Assembly (NCBI GenBank): GCA_003956705.1
Contig: QZCP01000116.1
Span: 1 to 64,000 of the forward strand
Length of the DNA stretch: 64,000 nt
Direction of reading: 5' to 3'
Source: Brevipalpus yothersi
Taxonomy: Eukaryota; Arthropoda; Arachnida; Trombidiformes; Tenuipalpidae
Part shown: positions 1 through 15,200 of the stretch, one piece after another
How positions within the stretch are numbered: position 1 is the first letter of the stretch
Layout: every line of letters starts with the position of its first letter
Notes under the pieces: generated by a model
Databases searched by the model: none
What the model saw: the letters and a program-made list of their open reading frames with translations, nothing else
Told to the model about the DNA's origin: nothing
Made by a program: the position numbers and the translations under genes

Positions 1-56
<56 letters not shown>
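1..56. repeat. (GA)n microsatellite at window edge
   Basis: The window opens inside a pure GA dinucleotide tract, so its true length is unknown. It is one of many GA/CT tracts in the first 26 kb. Confidence 0.95.
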
Positions 57-58
<2 letters not shown>

Positions 59-3000
59 CTTAAATATGAGAGCAAAATTCTGATTTCGGATGAGATTTCT
101 CGGAGGTTCGAAATGTTCAGAGGTTATTGCTGGTCTCTAACAATTCTTGATCCTTTATCATCATTGGTCACGATTTGCTATTAATTCTCAACAATACTTG
201 GCTTCAGAAAATGCCTATTCTTGTGAACTGAATGAAAGCTTCAGACTGCATCATGAGAACCATTATTATGAATAAGAAGTGAAGAAATACGTTTCCATCA
301 TATGATTCTTTCTCCAGTATATTCATACACATACACACATATTTGTGCTCAGTTACTCAATTTCTTTAATGGATTCAGTAACAAATTGATTACTGACAGA
401 AAGTGGAATATTTCACTTCATTACCTATTTTCCCTGCATATGCATTCTGTCAACTCTTAGGTAACTCAAATGTTCATTCACACTCACACATTTTGTACCC
501 TGGAGCTCGATTCTGTAACATTTTTCTCTTTTCGTCACTAGCCTAAAATAAGCTTGATGCTAAGGAATACTGACAGTGATATGTTTTTAAGCATCCAACT
601 TATCAACTATGATTCAATATAGGAGTTGATAGATGCTGTGATTAGTTTTTGGCTGAAAATTGAACATTTACACCATCAAAAGATTCTCTTTCCGGTGGAT
701 TCACAATCTCGTCAAAGAGAACTTCAAGTAAACTCGGTGAAATCATTACTCCTTTCCGAAGCAAGAGAATTCCAACATCATTTTTGAATTTGCTAACTAA
801 CTAATCATCAACTAAGAGTCATCTCAATACTTCCGGTTGCATCTTGAGGTGGACATATGAGAGCACTGGCGAGCAATAAAATGCAGTACACTAACGATTT
901 TAATGGAGAGGAGTCACATTCCCCTGAAACTCTTGAATTCTTGATCACTTTCCATTGAATTAGGTTTTCTCAAAGCTTCATAATCAAATCTGATATACTT
1001 TAATCGATGGTAATCTTGGTGGATAGCAAAAAGTCATGACAATTTATCTTGATTTAGCTAATAGAGCTATAAAATTTCAAATATATCTAGTAAATTCAAT
1101 CGATTACACTCATCTTCATTCCCTCCAGAATACAGCATTCTGATAAAAACTTCTGGAAGATACCAAAAAAAAGCAAACGTTCCGTGAGTCAATGATTTAG
1201 TGGACCATATGAAGTCGATAATTCTCTTGAGATGAATACAAGTTAACATCTGATCATTTCAATCATATTAGTTCAGTTCAATAATTCATTTCTCATGGCT
1301 CATTCGTCACTATACCATGTGAACATGGGAAGGCTGACAAAAAAGGTGGAAGAGATAGTGTGATACTGTGGCTATTACTTTTCCTCTTCTCTTCTCTTCC
1401 GAGCATTGAAGAAAGTTGAATTCCATGTAGACACAGATAAAAAGGGTTAATGAGCCCTGAAAGCAAGAAGTTTATTGTGATGATGGCTACCATAGGATAA
1501 TATTTACTCACATCACAATGATTCACCATAGAGGCTGATGTGTATGGAAGAAAGATATAGTGTGAAGATAGCAGATGAGCCAAATCTAGCCAATGGTTTT
1601 GGCTCATTTCTGTCCACAATAAGAAATCTATCTGAATTATTCTACTTGTACACGCAATCCTATGGTACAAGAAGAATAAGAATAGAAGAAGTAGAGAAGA
1701 AAAGGACAAGATTCATCGAATGTTCCTACAACATTGGCACCGATCATAATGGGTTAATGATTCAATATTAAGTGGAGGTGAGAAGAAAAGTTCCATCAAT
1801 ATTGATACGTTGAGCGGATTCACCTTTATCCTTATATTTTGATTGAGAGGATTATCGTTCTCTCTCTCTCTCTCTCTGTATCGGAAGAAAGATTTGTTCC
1901 ATGAGCATTCGATATATATCGGTGAGCCAATCCAAATAGAAACACATTGACTTTCCGTATTGTAGCAAGTATTCTTCAATCTGTTATCCACTGTATCAGT
2001 ACTAGATTTCATCTTTTTTCTATTCCCATTTTCCATTCATTCATTCAATCAATCCAATCCTTTCTCATTATCCAGGATGCCACCAAGCAAACACATAGTC
2101 GCACACCTTTTCTCTCAATTTTCGTTCGCCTACTATTACTATCTGTTTTCTCTGTATACAATTGTTTATCATGGCATTCACTAACTCACCTCACTTCATC
2201 TGATTGTTACACGCTCCTCAGCATCCAATCATCCTGCATCATCCTGATCTCTTCCACTCACTTTTCCTCATCTCTCTGGCTCTTTCTATTTCTCTCTTCT
2301 TTCTATTGCAACTCTTGCCATTTCCTTCGCACCACTAATCATGTGAGGATGTATTCAAGTTACTGGCAAGATACACCTTATCTTGCTTCTCTATTTTCTC
2401 TCCATCCTCTTCTTCCATTTGTATACCTATACACATTCATGTAATCAGAATGGTTGCACAGTGATCAACTTAAACAAAGCCCAATGTTCACACAATTTCG
2501 AAAGAGAAAGAGAAAAAGAGAGAGGAAAGGCTAAACAAAAGAAGATAATCTTTTACACAGCTTCTCCTCATGGAATCTCTTTCCCTCTCTTTTCATAAAT
2601 TACATTATAATTGCCTCTTTCTTCAACCATTGAATCAAATGGAATTGGGATCACTCACTTCCGATTCCAATCATGACCTCCCTGTTGATATAAGCAAACC
2701 TGAAATCTGTTTGATCACTGATGATTCCCCCCTAAATCGTATCCTTTTAGAGAGTGATTAGATTCAGACTGTCGACTAAAAGAGATGAATTACATCAGAT
2801 AAACTCTTTCATCATCAATTTGTGTCTTTGTGTATGTGTGTGTGTGCGATGGTATTTGTGAAAGAATTTTGGGAAAAAATTAGAATGATCTTGATTCTCT
2901 AAATCATCATTAAACCTAGAATCTCTATCCTTTTTTGACTTTAATGTGCTCTGAGCATAAAATCGTTGCCTTCATCAGCATCATATCCAGGCAAGATGAT

Positions 3001-6000
3001 AATATTCAACAGACAAATTTTCTCTCTCCTCTATTTGGTCAATCATCAACTTGGAATTTGACACTGAGATTTGAACATGAATTGCAAATTTGATGATCAC
3101 CACAGGGAGTAATAATAACACAAGCTTTCCATAATACTCACTTGGATTCATGATGATGATCAGCTGAATCATCATCGTGAGAACAATCATTAATAATGTG
3201 CAAGAGATTCATGGATCGACTACATTAGAAATGCGTTCATTCTTTTATCATCTATCTCAGCAAAATTCATCCCGTATACACATACAAGTTTAACGGTACT
3301 CTTGGAAAATATCGATGAATCTTGTCCATCAATTATTGTCAAACAGAATAACTTCTTAGTCAGGGGGATGATCAAGTCGATAAACGCAGAACGATCCACT
3401 CAAAATGATCCGAGATTATGTATTCTAACCATCACAGAATAGGATGGCTAGTTTCCCATGAAGTGGATGGTTACAATAGTTTCAACAATCAAGATGAAGG
3501 TGAAAAAATCGATTCATTCTGGTCAATTTATCACGTTGAGTCTTGTTGTTCTCTTGCTCTTGTTCCAGAGAAATTGATGAATCAGTGAAGTTTTTTTTCT
3601 ATTTATCGCATTTGCTGGCAGAATTTCTTTTGACTCTAAAAATCACAAGATATATATTATTCTCGCAGAAACAGATTGATGATATCAAAGTCATCAAAAA
3701 TTTTTCTGCCTTCAAGGTTTTTTCCAAGTCAATCTTTTTTCAAGGCTTTCTCTCTCCCTCTCTATCTGAAATCCTTCCTTATCAGGATACAAGATATTTA
3801 TTCTTCAAACATTTTTCCATTGGTCTCAAGTTGCTGGAAGAGATTATCAACTCACATGGTTTCTTGAGTGTAAAAACAAATGGTTGAGCAATATTCCAAT
3901 CGAATGAGGCGAAAGTTTGTGAAATTGTTCCGAAAAAGGGACAAGTTCTCGAATTCCCTCCAAAAAAGTCCTCCACCGATCAGTTATCCTGAGAGTAAAT
4001 CGATGGCCATCATTCTGTCAGTCTGCTTTTTTTCCAATATAAAGCCTTCTGATCATTTGTTCTTACGCTTTTCCAATCAATGAAAGTTTCACATCGATTT
4101 TTTTCCCGCCAACCTTTCTGTCCTTTTTTTATTACTTTTACCTGACAGTGTTCAAGAGGAATACTGTTGCTCTGGATGAATGAATGTGTCAAAGAGTGGT
4201 TGAAAGTGGAAATGATCCTCAACATTTTTGTACTTCAAAATCAGTGCCTTTTCAGCATCACTTGACTTTACCTTCACAATATTCCTATGAGGTACATACA
4301 CACACACACACATTGTACAATGTTTTACGAATGGATTGTTTTTGTTCGAGGATTTCGATGGAAACTTGAACTTAAATGGAGAAACAAAATACTCCCAAGT
4401 GAGGAGGAAGAGAATTTCTCAATGAAGTGCTATAATTACCTTTTCTCTCTTTTTTGTTGCTTCTCAACGCTCGAGATTAGAACTTACAAAAGAGTATCAT
4501 CATTGAGATTATTCTTCGAAAAAAAGCAAGCTTCACCGTAAAATACTTCAATTGAAGATGGATGAAGGTTGACAATACTAATTACTCCACCAAAAAACAC
4601 AACAAAAAGCTTTGTATCTTTAACCGTGAAATTCGCACAATTCTCATCATGCTCTCGGAGAATGGAAAGTCTATGAATTTACAGTATCATCAATTTATTT
4701 CAACTTGTATGTCAATTAATCAGATATAATCGGTTGATGGGAAGCTACACGTTCGATTCTGGAAAACAAGAGCTCGATTTTTCCACCATCAATGTAGCAA
4801 TAAATCAAACAAGTGATGCTTGATATGATGAAAAATTTGATAAACGAGAAAGAGTTTACTTCGAAAATCACATGAGAGCATCAGAATTATCAAATTTGAA
4901 TTCATGATATTGATCGGTTCAAGTAGAATTGAATGAAATGCTGAGAGACATGATAGTGGTTAGCATTAATCCACTTTTTGTGCATGAAAATCAAAAAATT
5001 CTAACAATGATTACAAATATATATACGAAACTGGAAGAGGAAAAGAATCAGATGTGAATCAAGAATGATATTTCTTCCAACAGGAAATCTTACAGCATCC
5101 CGGAAGAAAGCATGTTTTCCTCTTCAAGTTGAATCGATTCTGTTGCTGGTGGGTGTTTGAAAGTATCTTTTGATTCTTTTTCCACTACTTTCTCTCTGTT
5201 TGTGCTTATCTTTTCCCAATTGATGACCAAAATCAATATAATTCACAGGATCATGGCTCACAAGGGATCAGAAGAAAAGTCCTCAGTAGATGAACGTGAT
5301 TCAAGGAGGAAAAACAAGTGAAGAAAGAGAGAGAAAGACACTCGAAAAAGAGAAAGATTTAATCTCAATCTTAACCCATTTGACTTTTCTCATGATCATG
5401 AAAAAAAGGTCAAAAAATTCTTACCTACATTCGTCCTCCTATTCATGATCTATCATCCATTAGACACTTTTACCTATCCAGTTTCATTTGTTTTTGGCAC
5501 AGATTTTTGGGTATTTCTTTCCCTCTCCATCTTCTTTTCACTCTTTTTTCGTTTGTCAATCTTGAACGATATTTGCTCTAGTAGAGTGATTGTGTCAAAG
5601 AATATGGAGTGACAAACTTTGCGAATAAAAGTGATAGAGAAGATCTGGAAGTGAGGAAAGCTTTTCTTCATTCACGTTCTATTGACTCTTTTGAATACAA
5701 CAGTTAAAACGAAAGTAATACTGTGTAACTGGCAGAATTCATGAAAAGAGAAAATTGAGAAAGAGAATTGCTATAGGAATAGGGTGAAAAAAAAGTAGAA
5801 GGGAATAAGATTGCTTTCAGGTTGCTCGCTGATTCGTGTGTTTGTGTGTGGATTTATATTAACAGCATCAATGTTTAACTTCTCGATTGCAAAAGTTTCG
5901 ATCGAGAGTTTGAGAATCTTTATTCTCTTCCAGGAGGAATGAAGAGAAAATAAGTAAGCTGTATCATTGAAATGAACTCCAGGTGAATTCTCCATTCTTT

Positions 6001-6450
6001 TTTGTAAGCATTTGAAATTCAATTATTACCCCAGATTGATTGAACAGAGGAACGATCGAAGTTTATTTCCATCTTGATGGTTGGATGAAGTTTGTGAAAA
6101 AGTTGAAATATTCAGATGTTTCCGTTTTGTTGAGTAGTGTTGAGTGTATACATGCAATTGGAGAAAAAGTTTCCCATCAACAATCGAAAGATAACAATGA
6201 TATTTTTATTCTGTTATTCTGAGAACACTAAATATATATACACCAACAAAAGCATGTTATTAAGATTCTTATACATACGCACAATCTGGATGACCTTTAT
6301 CTATGGGAATCCTTTGAGGCGCTTTTTTTGGAATGTAAATTTGTTTATTGAAAAGTGAAATGCTTTCAGAATTCAGTTTCTAGCTGACACTCACTTTCAT
6401 CACTTTTTTCCTTTTCAAAATATTGATGATGTGGAAAAGATAGAGAAAGA

Positions 6451-6460
<10 letters not shown>

Positions 6461-6499
<39 letters not shown>
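6461..6499. repeat. (GA)n microsatellite
   Basis: This is a pure GA tract of about 39 nt preceded by a GA-rich lead-in. It is complementary in sense to the CT tract about 470 bp downstream. Confidence 0.95.
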
Positions 6500-6501
<2 letters not shown>

Positions 6502-6962
6502 CCATATCATGAATTGAACTATTGAATATATATAGCAGATGAAAAAAATATATCCCACTACCAAACATGCCTTTCCGCCAGAGTTTTTTGGGAGAAAGAG
6601 AGAGATTTCTCTTCTTCCATTTCTAAATCAAATCCTGAGAATATGAGATTGATAACTGGTGAGAAGATGATCCGATGAATGTTCCCACTATCGGTGCAAT
6701 ACTTCCATTCGAGAATCAACCAAGCAGACCTAGCAAATATTTCCAACTCATAAATCATTTTGAAGCTCTCCTCTTTCTCTCTCTCACTCATCTAGCTCTT
6801 GTATTCCCCAGTCAATGGGCTCAAAGGGCTTTATAAACGTTATTATGCACACAAAATGCTCAGTAGATGCTTTGGATATTTTCATTCTTTACACTCTCAA
6901 TATTCTCTTTTGAAGTACAAAATTCTTTCAACGCTGAATTCGCTCAATGCACTATTCCTCCC

Positions 6963-6965
<3 letters not shown>

Positions 6966-7029
<64 letters not shown>
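6966..7029. repeat. (CT)n microsatellite
   Basis: An uninterrupted CT tract of about 64 nt, the longest ungapped one in the first 12 kb. It forms an inverted pair with the GA tract at 6461-6499. Confidence 0.95.
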
Positions 7030-7032
<3 letters not shown>

Positions 7033-9358
7033 TGGAAAAGTTTTCCAAAAAGCATAAAGATCATGAAAAATTATCATATAAATATGACAATAGGTTCACC
7101 TTTTTTTCTCAACATTCCAACTATCAGCCATACTTCATTTTTCATCTTGAACAACGAGAAATTCACTTACTTTTTTTAATAGCCCACGAGAATTAGTAGA
7201 CAAATAATTATGAGGACTAGAGCAGAAAAATTGGAAGCAAATTTGCTGACACTTGAAAAGTGTAATGGTGTCGAGTAATGGTGGATAAGAATTGACTGAA
7301 TGAATTCAGTACATGATGAAATTTTCCATGTTCTCGGTCTACCAACAAACATACCCACAAGAAAAGGAAAGAAAAATTCAAGCATTGAAACGTGTAGATT
7401 CGTTTGCGTCATTTTTCGATGATAAGAATAGAACATCAAGTGAGTGGGAAAAGTTCATTTCCAGCTTCTTTGATCAGATCTTTTGCCCTAATAGTGAGGT
7501 ATATCAGCTGATACCTCTCCATACTGAAACTGGAGCTGAAAATCCTAATACTATGGATTCATGCATATTCATTGATAATTTTCCGCTTCTATGCGACTAT
7601 TGGTGGGATAAAATTTGACAAATTTGATCAAATAAGAGCGTCAAAACTTAACAAACCTCATGATAATCAATCAGAAAAAAACAAATCATAAATCCAGCCT
7701 CATGTATGTATATTCTAGCCTCATGTTCTGACAGCGAGACTCTATTTTTTCACTAAACTGGTGGAAAAGAGTTTAACCATTTCAGAACTCATGAACACCA
7801 TGTTCACTTCATCTGGCGTGAAAAAGACGTACTTTATTCCTACTGACTGGTCCTGATGCTAAGCTTTTTGCCTTTTGAAGGAACCAAATTATCAAGAGAA
7901 CATTTTTCCAGCTTTTATGTGTCTTTCTTTTGGTCAAAAAGAGAGAGAATAACTATAGAGAAAAAAATGATCATAACATGGCCAGACAGAGTGATACATG
8001 ATCGAATGAAAGGAGGAAAGTTAGTCGAGACGTAAATGATCACCAGCATAGAGAATGAATCTTATTTCCTGAAATTTAAGCTACTGGATCAGAGAATCTG
8101 TCATTCTGGGAGAACAAATGGTCTCATGATCTCAAATTTGGTGGACTTCAATCTTGACTTCTCAACTCTTCCCTCCAAACCTCCTTCCTAATTTGAGAGA
8201 TGAGAAAAAATGAAATATTCAGCCAAGCGAGATAGACGCTGAATGTACACATTCCTTTTGCTATGGATGATTCTTGAGAGATGAGAAAATCGAAATGTTC
8301 TTTTCTGGAAGAATTGTTTCGCAATAGCTTGATCGTCTTATAGCACTTTACCACAAAATGAAATTTTCGATGCCTCATGATTCGGAATTAGGAAAGTTTT
8401 CAATCTTCCACCGAGATGAGAGTGCTAGAGTGACTTTTTTAGCCATAAAGATTCGTAGTCTCTTCTCCAGAACTATTATATGATAAAATTTGCATGATAT
8501 ATCCGAGAAAAACTGTTAGCGAATCAACTCAAAATACTGTGAGAGGTAACATTGTTATCTATTCATAACATTGAAAAGCCACTTTAATTTTGCAACAGAA
8601 TTAGCCCAAACAGACATCATGATGAGCATGGGAGATTATGGAAAGAGTTATTCACCATCGTATGAAAGGAATAGCAATAAGTTTAACGGTGATGCAATAA
8701 AATGTGAATTCCATAAGATACCTCATAGTGATAAAACTGGCCAGACAGTAACCTCCAAAACTTTTGTCTCTCTCTCTCGCCTTCATCATTTTTTTTCTTT
8801 CTCCCATCAAGCCAATACACCATCACATTTATACTCTTTGACCATCATTCATGATCCCATTTCACATTCATCTTGAGCTAGATTTTTATACTCCTTTTAC
8901 TTAGACTGTATGTGTACACCATTTAGCGTTCATATCGATAGAAGAAGCATGAAATATGATTAATGTTCAGCTGGTTCGGTGAGCATCCCAGTGACGATAA
9001 TCATTTGTGAGCTATTGATAGACGTAAGTTTATTAAGTTGACGGCAAGCACGTAGAGTTTCATTGAAGAATGAAAAAGAGGAATAAAGAATGAGAAAGAA
9101 AGAAAGAGAAAGAGAGAGAGAGAAAGCAAGGCTATATAGCTTTCCGCTTATGGGATATTCGAATGAACCTTTCGGATGAAGTGACAGATAATGATGATGG
9201 GAATTCTAGGGCTCATCTGGCGAGGAAAAAGGTATACTTGCATACATAAAATATATAAGCATCCAATATTACCAACGCCTAGCCATAATCAAGTTGCTAG
9301 CTATGCTTGTACTGTTATGTCTCAAATGACCTGTGATAATGTGACCTGAGAAATGGAA

Positions 9359-9393
<35 letters not shown>

Positions 9394-12202
9394 AAAAGTT
9401 GGAAAATATTCAAAATATCTGAAATATCGTGGGAAAAGTTTTCTTCATACTGAATATTCTCTTTTCATATGCCCATTTGTGATCTTTTCTTTACATCACA
9501 AAATTGAATCCTTACATCATTGAGTAAGCATGGACCTCCGCTGAGAATCATTCAAGACCCATGGCAATATGTGATGTGTGTTTGTGGGTATATATTTATA
9601 TTCTGCTTCATAGCTTTTGAGCAGATCATTTTCAGCTTATATAGAGACAGATGAATGTGGTGAAAACTGATTGCATGATAAATAGAGAAGATGTCGGGAA
9701 GGTGAAGAAAAGGATGCTTACATTGGATATGAAAGAGAAAAGCAAGACAGTCTCTATGGCCCTTTAATGGTAGTTTACTGTCCAAGCTTTTTGGAAACAG
9801 AATCATCTCCAGATCATATTGAAGATGATTGTGGAGACAGAGAGGAAGAGGGGGGAGAGAGAGAAAGTAAATTCCAATCTCATGAGGAATGTTGACTGTT
9901 GCTAGAACAGGCAAAAATTTGAATAGAAATAAAGTGGCTTTGCAATATTCCAGAAGCAAAAATGGAGCGTAAAATGAGAAGTTAAATCAGACGTGAAATT
10001 ACGATTTTACCATGAAATCAGGGTAACTGGGAATAAAATTGGAATAAATTGAAATCTAACACATACAAATGGGATTCTACTTACGAGTGTTCAAGTGACG
10101 ATTGTTGCCTCACAATCGACTCGATCATTTATTACCCAAGGAAAGAAGATGAAAACAGGAATAGGAAAAATTTGAAAATATTTTGAAGTTTCATACAGAT
10201 GAGTGGGTATTCTTGTTTTCATCTTCGAGAAAATATGAGTTATTTTTATCACCAATAAGAATCAAAATAAAGAAAAAAGACCAAAAAAGTCAGAGTGCTT
10301 TAAAAAAAGTACATAACCTTATTGACTGACGAGTATTCTCAATAAATCTGGGCCCGATAATTACGTAGATGGAATCAAATTATAGATAGAAACTTTTGTT
10401 TTTACTTGTAAGATGTTATGTTTGAAGCTTACTAGCCACAAAAAACTATCTTCTCATCCTATTGGCAACAACAGATAAGTCTGAGTGTATCCATCAAAAT
10501 TTTTGGCAAATCTGAGTACATGTTGATGGAAGTTGATATAAGATTTTGATGAAAAATATCAAACTAAGGCCAAGGCTAAGACAAACTAAGTACAGAATGT
10601 AAGGTTTTATACCGAAAGAATTCAAGAGAGAAAGCTGCTGAGAATCACTATTCTATCTCTTTCCTTCTGAATATATTCTAATTCCATCAGAATCTGGAAT
10701 CTGATGATTGAAAGAGATTTGTGAAGATGAAGAAAATTCTTCACACAGTATTTCATTTGATAGAAGAATAAGAAGGTGAATTCAAGCTTGAGCAGAATAT
10801 TGAGCGATAAAGTGGTTGTCTGAATCTTGATATTATGCAAACTCACCCTGAAAGTATATTAATAGTTCTCATAGATCATAGAAATTTTTTCATCTTCTGC
10901 TGAATTTTGGTTGAAAATTCCCCATGAAAAATGTTCAAAATGCTCAAAAAAGGAAAAAGTAAAAATATTAGCAATCAATTATTGTCAAAAATTCAATGAG
11001 CAAAAGTTTTTTCCCTTCTTTCTCGAGAATTCTTCCAATGAACATTCTCTCTTTTTCTCCCTAGATACTGATGTTAGTCAAGTGTGACAGTAAAATGTGC
11101 TCAATCGTTGAGGACAAAATGCTCACAGTCAGTCTATTATGCATCAAGATGATCTATTTGCTAGACAATTAATCTTCATTTGATTTAAAAACTGTGCGAT
11201 GTCAAGATGAAAGTCTCAATTCAATTTAGACACCAACATCAACTAATGGATGCATATCATGAGAAAGTGAATGATGGCATCAATCTCTCATGCTAGAGAA
11301 GGGAATTTTCTCTCTCTCTCTCTCTCTCTCAGTATTCTAGCTTCTAAAATGATGAATAACAAGGTACCAGTCTACACCTTATAGCTGTAAACCCCTTCAT
11401 TTTGCAAGATTTTCACATCATTCTTTTGCATGCTCTCCACACTGGAATGGTCGATGATCAGCGAGAAAGGGGCGTAAAGTAAGGAGGTTCTGGACATTGG
11501 TGAATAGGATAGCATCTAGAATTCTCGAATTCTGATCATTTACGGCAACAAGGCAATCCATGTGAAGGCACATCGAGAAAAGGGATGTAAAAGAAGAAGA
11601 GGAAAGAACTTAAGTTGGATGGCACAAATAGAAGAGAGAGAAAAAAATCCATTCAAGGCATCAAATCAGACAAGCATGCTTAAGATTCATAGACATCTCA
11701 CATGAAGAGAAGCAAAAAAAATCATCCCTAAAAACATGGCAAAGAATTGATATGGCTGCTTTCCATGTACACCTACTACTAGCTGATCCTGATAGCTTTA
11801 CACAAACCGTTAGAGAATGAATTATTTACACTTATCGGAATGTTTTTTCGTCTGTCTTCATACATGTGTACAATTCTGACAAGCACTGGTTAGGGTTGAA
11901 AATTTTGTCACTCGGGAATCTTCAATATTTCATGAGAACAGTGAATTTTTTTCTCCTTCATTGATTTATATATGATGTTGATTTACCAGGTGAAGAATCT
12001 CTACCCACATTTGTTGGAGTTTGTTGTCCACTTTTATTCTGATTTTTAAAAATTATCACGAATGTTATGGGGTCTTCTGATTTTTAAGAGCTAGAATTTT
12101 CCCACACACACACACACATACACACAGCGATGCATTTCACATCTTACAGCTCTCAAAATTCAATTTCTCTAATCTCAATAATTCGATTCTATATTTCCAC
12201 AG

Positions 12203-15200
12203 TAATTCCAATGTGTGCTTCACCACCCACAATTCGTAAATTAATGTTGGCCGCTCATGAGCTTGGAATGGCAACCAGCGGTGAATATGTATTCTTAAGT
12301 GTTGAACTTTTTGCTAGGTAAGATTTTTCTTTTCTCTCACACAGACCTATCAAGTGTGAATAATTCAAGTGCACTTGTCTATCTTTTGGCTGAGATTCCC
12401 ATTCTCATCCCAGTATCATCATCTTGTTCAATCATGATCGCTTTTGTCATCATTCTTTCTTCAACCATGAATGTTCTTCACTCACCACACACACACACAC
12501 ACATAGACACACATCTATTTTCCAAGATTCTTATCCATACACTTTTTCACTTATCTCTCCTTCTCTCTCTCCCAACCACTTTCATCGAGCTGGAAAATTT
12601 GTCGATAGAAAATTCCTCCTCATCTCTGTCTTCCTGTATTCCTTCTCATTCTTATCTCCATCTACTCGAGTCATTTTCTCATCTCATCGTCTCTTCTGTG
12701 TCTCTTTTCCACTTCCCTCTTTTCTCATCATCATTTCTAGAACATGATGAAGAACGAATATCGTTACCACTTTTCTCTCCTCCTCTCTAGTTTATGATTA
12801 CACAATCTTTGATTGCTCTTCTCTTTTTCACATTGATTTTCTACACCAGCTATGATTTCCTTTTTCCTCCTCTCATCACTTATTGTCTTTACTATTGCTC
12901 TATTGCTTTGTTTCATCCCTTTTTTCCCACATTCATTCATCCTCTTTCTTTCTCTTTCTCTCTATCTATCTTACACATATACACTTCATTCACTTGCCCA
13001 TCTCATCATTCTCATTCTTATTTGATGCCTCATTTCTCCAGGCTCATAATCACAGGGAAAAAGATAGGGAAGAATTTCAGAGTCATGAAAGGGCTGATAA
13101 TCATTCCTATCAATCACCTTGTCACCTATTTTTTCCTGTTTTTTCTTTTTCATCTTTTTCTTGCTCTCCTATTTTTTCTTCTTTTTCTCTTTTTGCTTCA
13201 ACTTTACCATGGAATTTATAGCCAAAACGAAGTCTGTCATAGAAAAAGAGAGAGAATACATACTCCATGGAAGAATATAAACTTTCACAGAGTATCAGTT
13301 TTGTTTGCTATTTTTGTCTGTATTGCTGCTGGGCTTTTATCGGAAGCTTCTGTATGGGGCAACATTTTTTGGTTCAAGATTTTTTTATTTTGGTAAATAG
13401 AGGAAACAGTTTGAACATTCTCCGTTTTTGCTGTTTCTAAGGCATTTTTATCCTTGAAAGTTGCACTTTTTTTCACATTTTTCATCGATTCTGCTGCCCG
13501 ATGCTAACAATGAAGCTGAAAGAGAGAAGATATATAAGCTTCAAGTCTTAAATTGTGATAATCATCATGTTCTTCTAAGGCCTTTGTTCTACAATTTTCT
13601 AACCCGTTAAACAATAAGAATGGGTGATAATCACTCTCGAGTAATGTGGAAAAGAAAATCGATAGAGTAAAGCTCGAAAGTCTGGTAGACTATTATTGAG
13701 ACTGTTTTGTTCTCATCCTTTTTTTTCAAAGTCTGAGAAGCAATTTTAATAGAGATTTAGTTGAAATAAATGACTCAAAACAATTCCTAAAACTTTCATT
13801 CATCATCTTTCCCACTGCATATCAAATCTACTAGTTATAGAATATACATATAAAAATCTGTATTCCATCAGTACTCATGGTGGTGAATGATCCTGGAATC
13901 ACTGGTTAATGAGAAGCTTAATATTTTTTATTACATAAAAGCTGATCAAGAATGTCTATACTCTGTATCCTATTTAATACTCTTTCCTTCTCTTTATGTA
14001 CTCTTAATTCTTCCACAGTAAACCTGAATTCTCTCGTCCATGGTATGATCCGAATGATTCCGATGAACGTAATCAGCAAGCCAGAGAGGCTTACGATGCT
14101 CTTCTTGTATTGAATACCAGAATGCCCACAACAAGTGCATACGCCAAGTTCAATAATGATGTTAAACAACTAGCCAAAGAAAAGTATGGCTATGATTATG
14201 GACCTGGTGAAGTGAGTATATATATGTATATGATTTCCATGCCAAACGATCGATATTTTTCCTCCTTGGCTATTTCTATTTCTTACTTATCTCTCTGGTT
14301 TTCAATATGATATTCTTCCACATCTTCTCCTAATTTTGAGCATGTTTCTTTGCTTTATAAGTTTTAATAATCATCATGACAGTAGTTGACAAGATTTGCG
14401 GTATATATTGTGGAAGATTTCTTCTTTACGGGTGGCAGGTATTCGAATTTTTGCTTGGAAGAGAATAGATTTCATCGTGTGTGACTCATTCTTCACTGCA
14501 GAACTTTTGGAAGAATCGTGGTGACCTTCTTGATGACAAATGAGTTTCCTGTGTTAGATAGGAAAAGATTTACAGACACCTAGACAGAAGTAGCTACTAC
14601 TTTGATCCCGAATCAATATGTTTCATCTAGTCATTGCTAATGAAGATATAATCATTCATGAATATACACCGTAAACACCTCTAATCCATCTTTCCAATAA
14701 CTTTGTCTGGATATTAGCTCGGTGTTCAAGGCTTCAGAAGTGTACTGGTGGGTGTAATGGCAAGTTATGACAAATTAATCTCAATCCAGGAAACTCAGGA
14801 AACTGTGTCATTCGATATGTTTCAAGGTCTATAGTTTTGATGATGATGTAAATATTCAGTCTGATAACCACAAAACTCAATAATATCTCAACTGAACACG
14901 GTGGAAATATTTGGCCAAAGTTCTCATGAAAAAGGAAAATTTTTCTCTCTCCATGCCATATTGAGTTTCCTTCCATTTGACTGCGGTAATGATTCTTCTT
15001 ATACCCTCTCAAATCTTATTCAAATCAGTAAATATAGTTCAAAACATGTCAATAAACCAATGGTGCTACTGGCGTTCCAAAGATGCCTTCAAATGAACGG
15101 AATGTTGATTGATGTGTTCATTAGAATGATGTATGCTTATGGTCAAAGTTTTCTCTCTCTCTCTCTCTCTTTCTCTTTCTTTTTTTTCGTTCCATTCTGT

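Larger units (their letters stand above)
57..12202. other. Gene-poor DNA, no supported exon
   Basis: I read all six frames and found no exon I can assign. Open frames of 100-165 codons exist (for example 1293-1709 minus, 1947-2444 plus, 7313-7618 plus, 8571-8876 plus, 9552-9959 minus). They are low-complexity, pyrimidine-driven or without family resemblance. Short GA/CT tracts (1859-1877, 6461-6499, 6966-7029, around 9100-9125 and 9364-9394, 11311-11331) and CA tracts (around 4300-4315, 12103-12126) are scattered through it. The guanylate cyclase that begins at 12203 lacks its N-terminal exons. Some of this stretch may therefore be its large 5' introns, with short divergent exons I could not recognise. 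No transposon, tRNA or rRNA was seen. Confidence 0.6.

Noticed and set aside
1293..1709. 138-codon minus-strand frame
   Set aside because: Hydrophobic, chance-like composition with no family resemblance and no splice context.
1947..2444. 165-codon plus-strand frame
   Set aside because: Another T/C-rich stretch; the translation is dominated by Ser, Phe, Leu and His.
7313..7618. 101-codon plus-strand frame considered as a missing receptor exon
   Set aside because: No match to the ligand-binding domain motifs, and an overlapping minus frame is equally open.
8571..8876. 101-codon plus-strand frame
   Set aside because: No recognised motif; the second half is a T/C-rich tail.
9552..9959. 135-codon minus-strand frame
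   Set aside because: His/Leu/Phe-rich with no domain; best explained by base skew.
12299..13396. Overlapping plus-strand open frames of 163 and 200 codons
   Set aside because: They lie in a strongly pyrimidine-rich guanylate cyclase intron; the base bias removes stops, and the Leu/Phe/Ser-rich translation has no domain.
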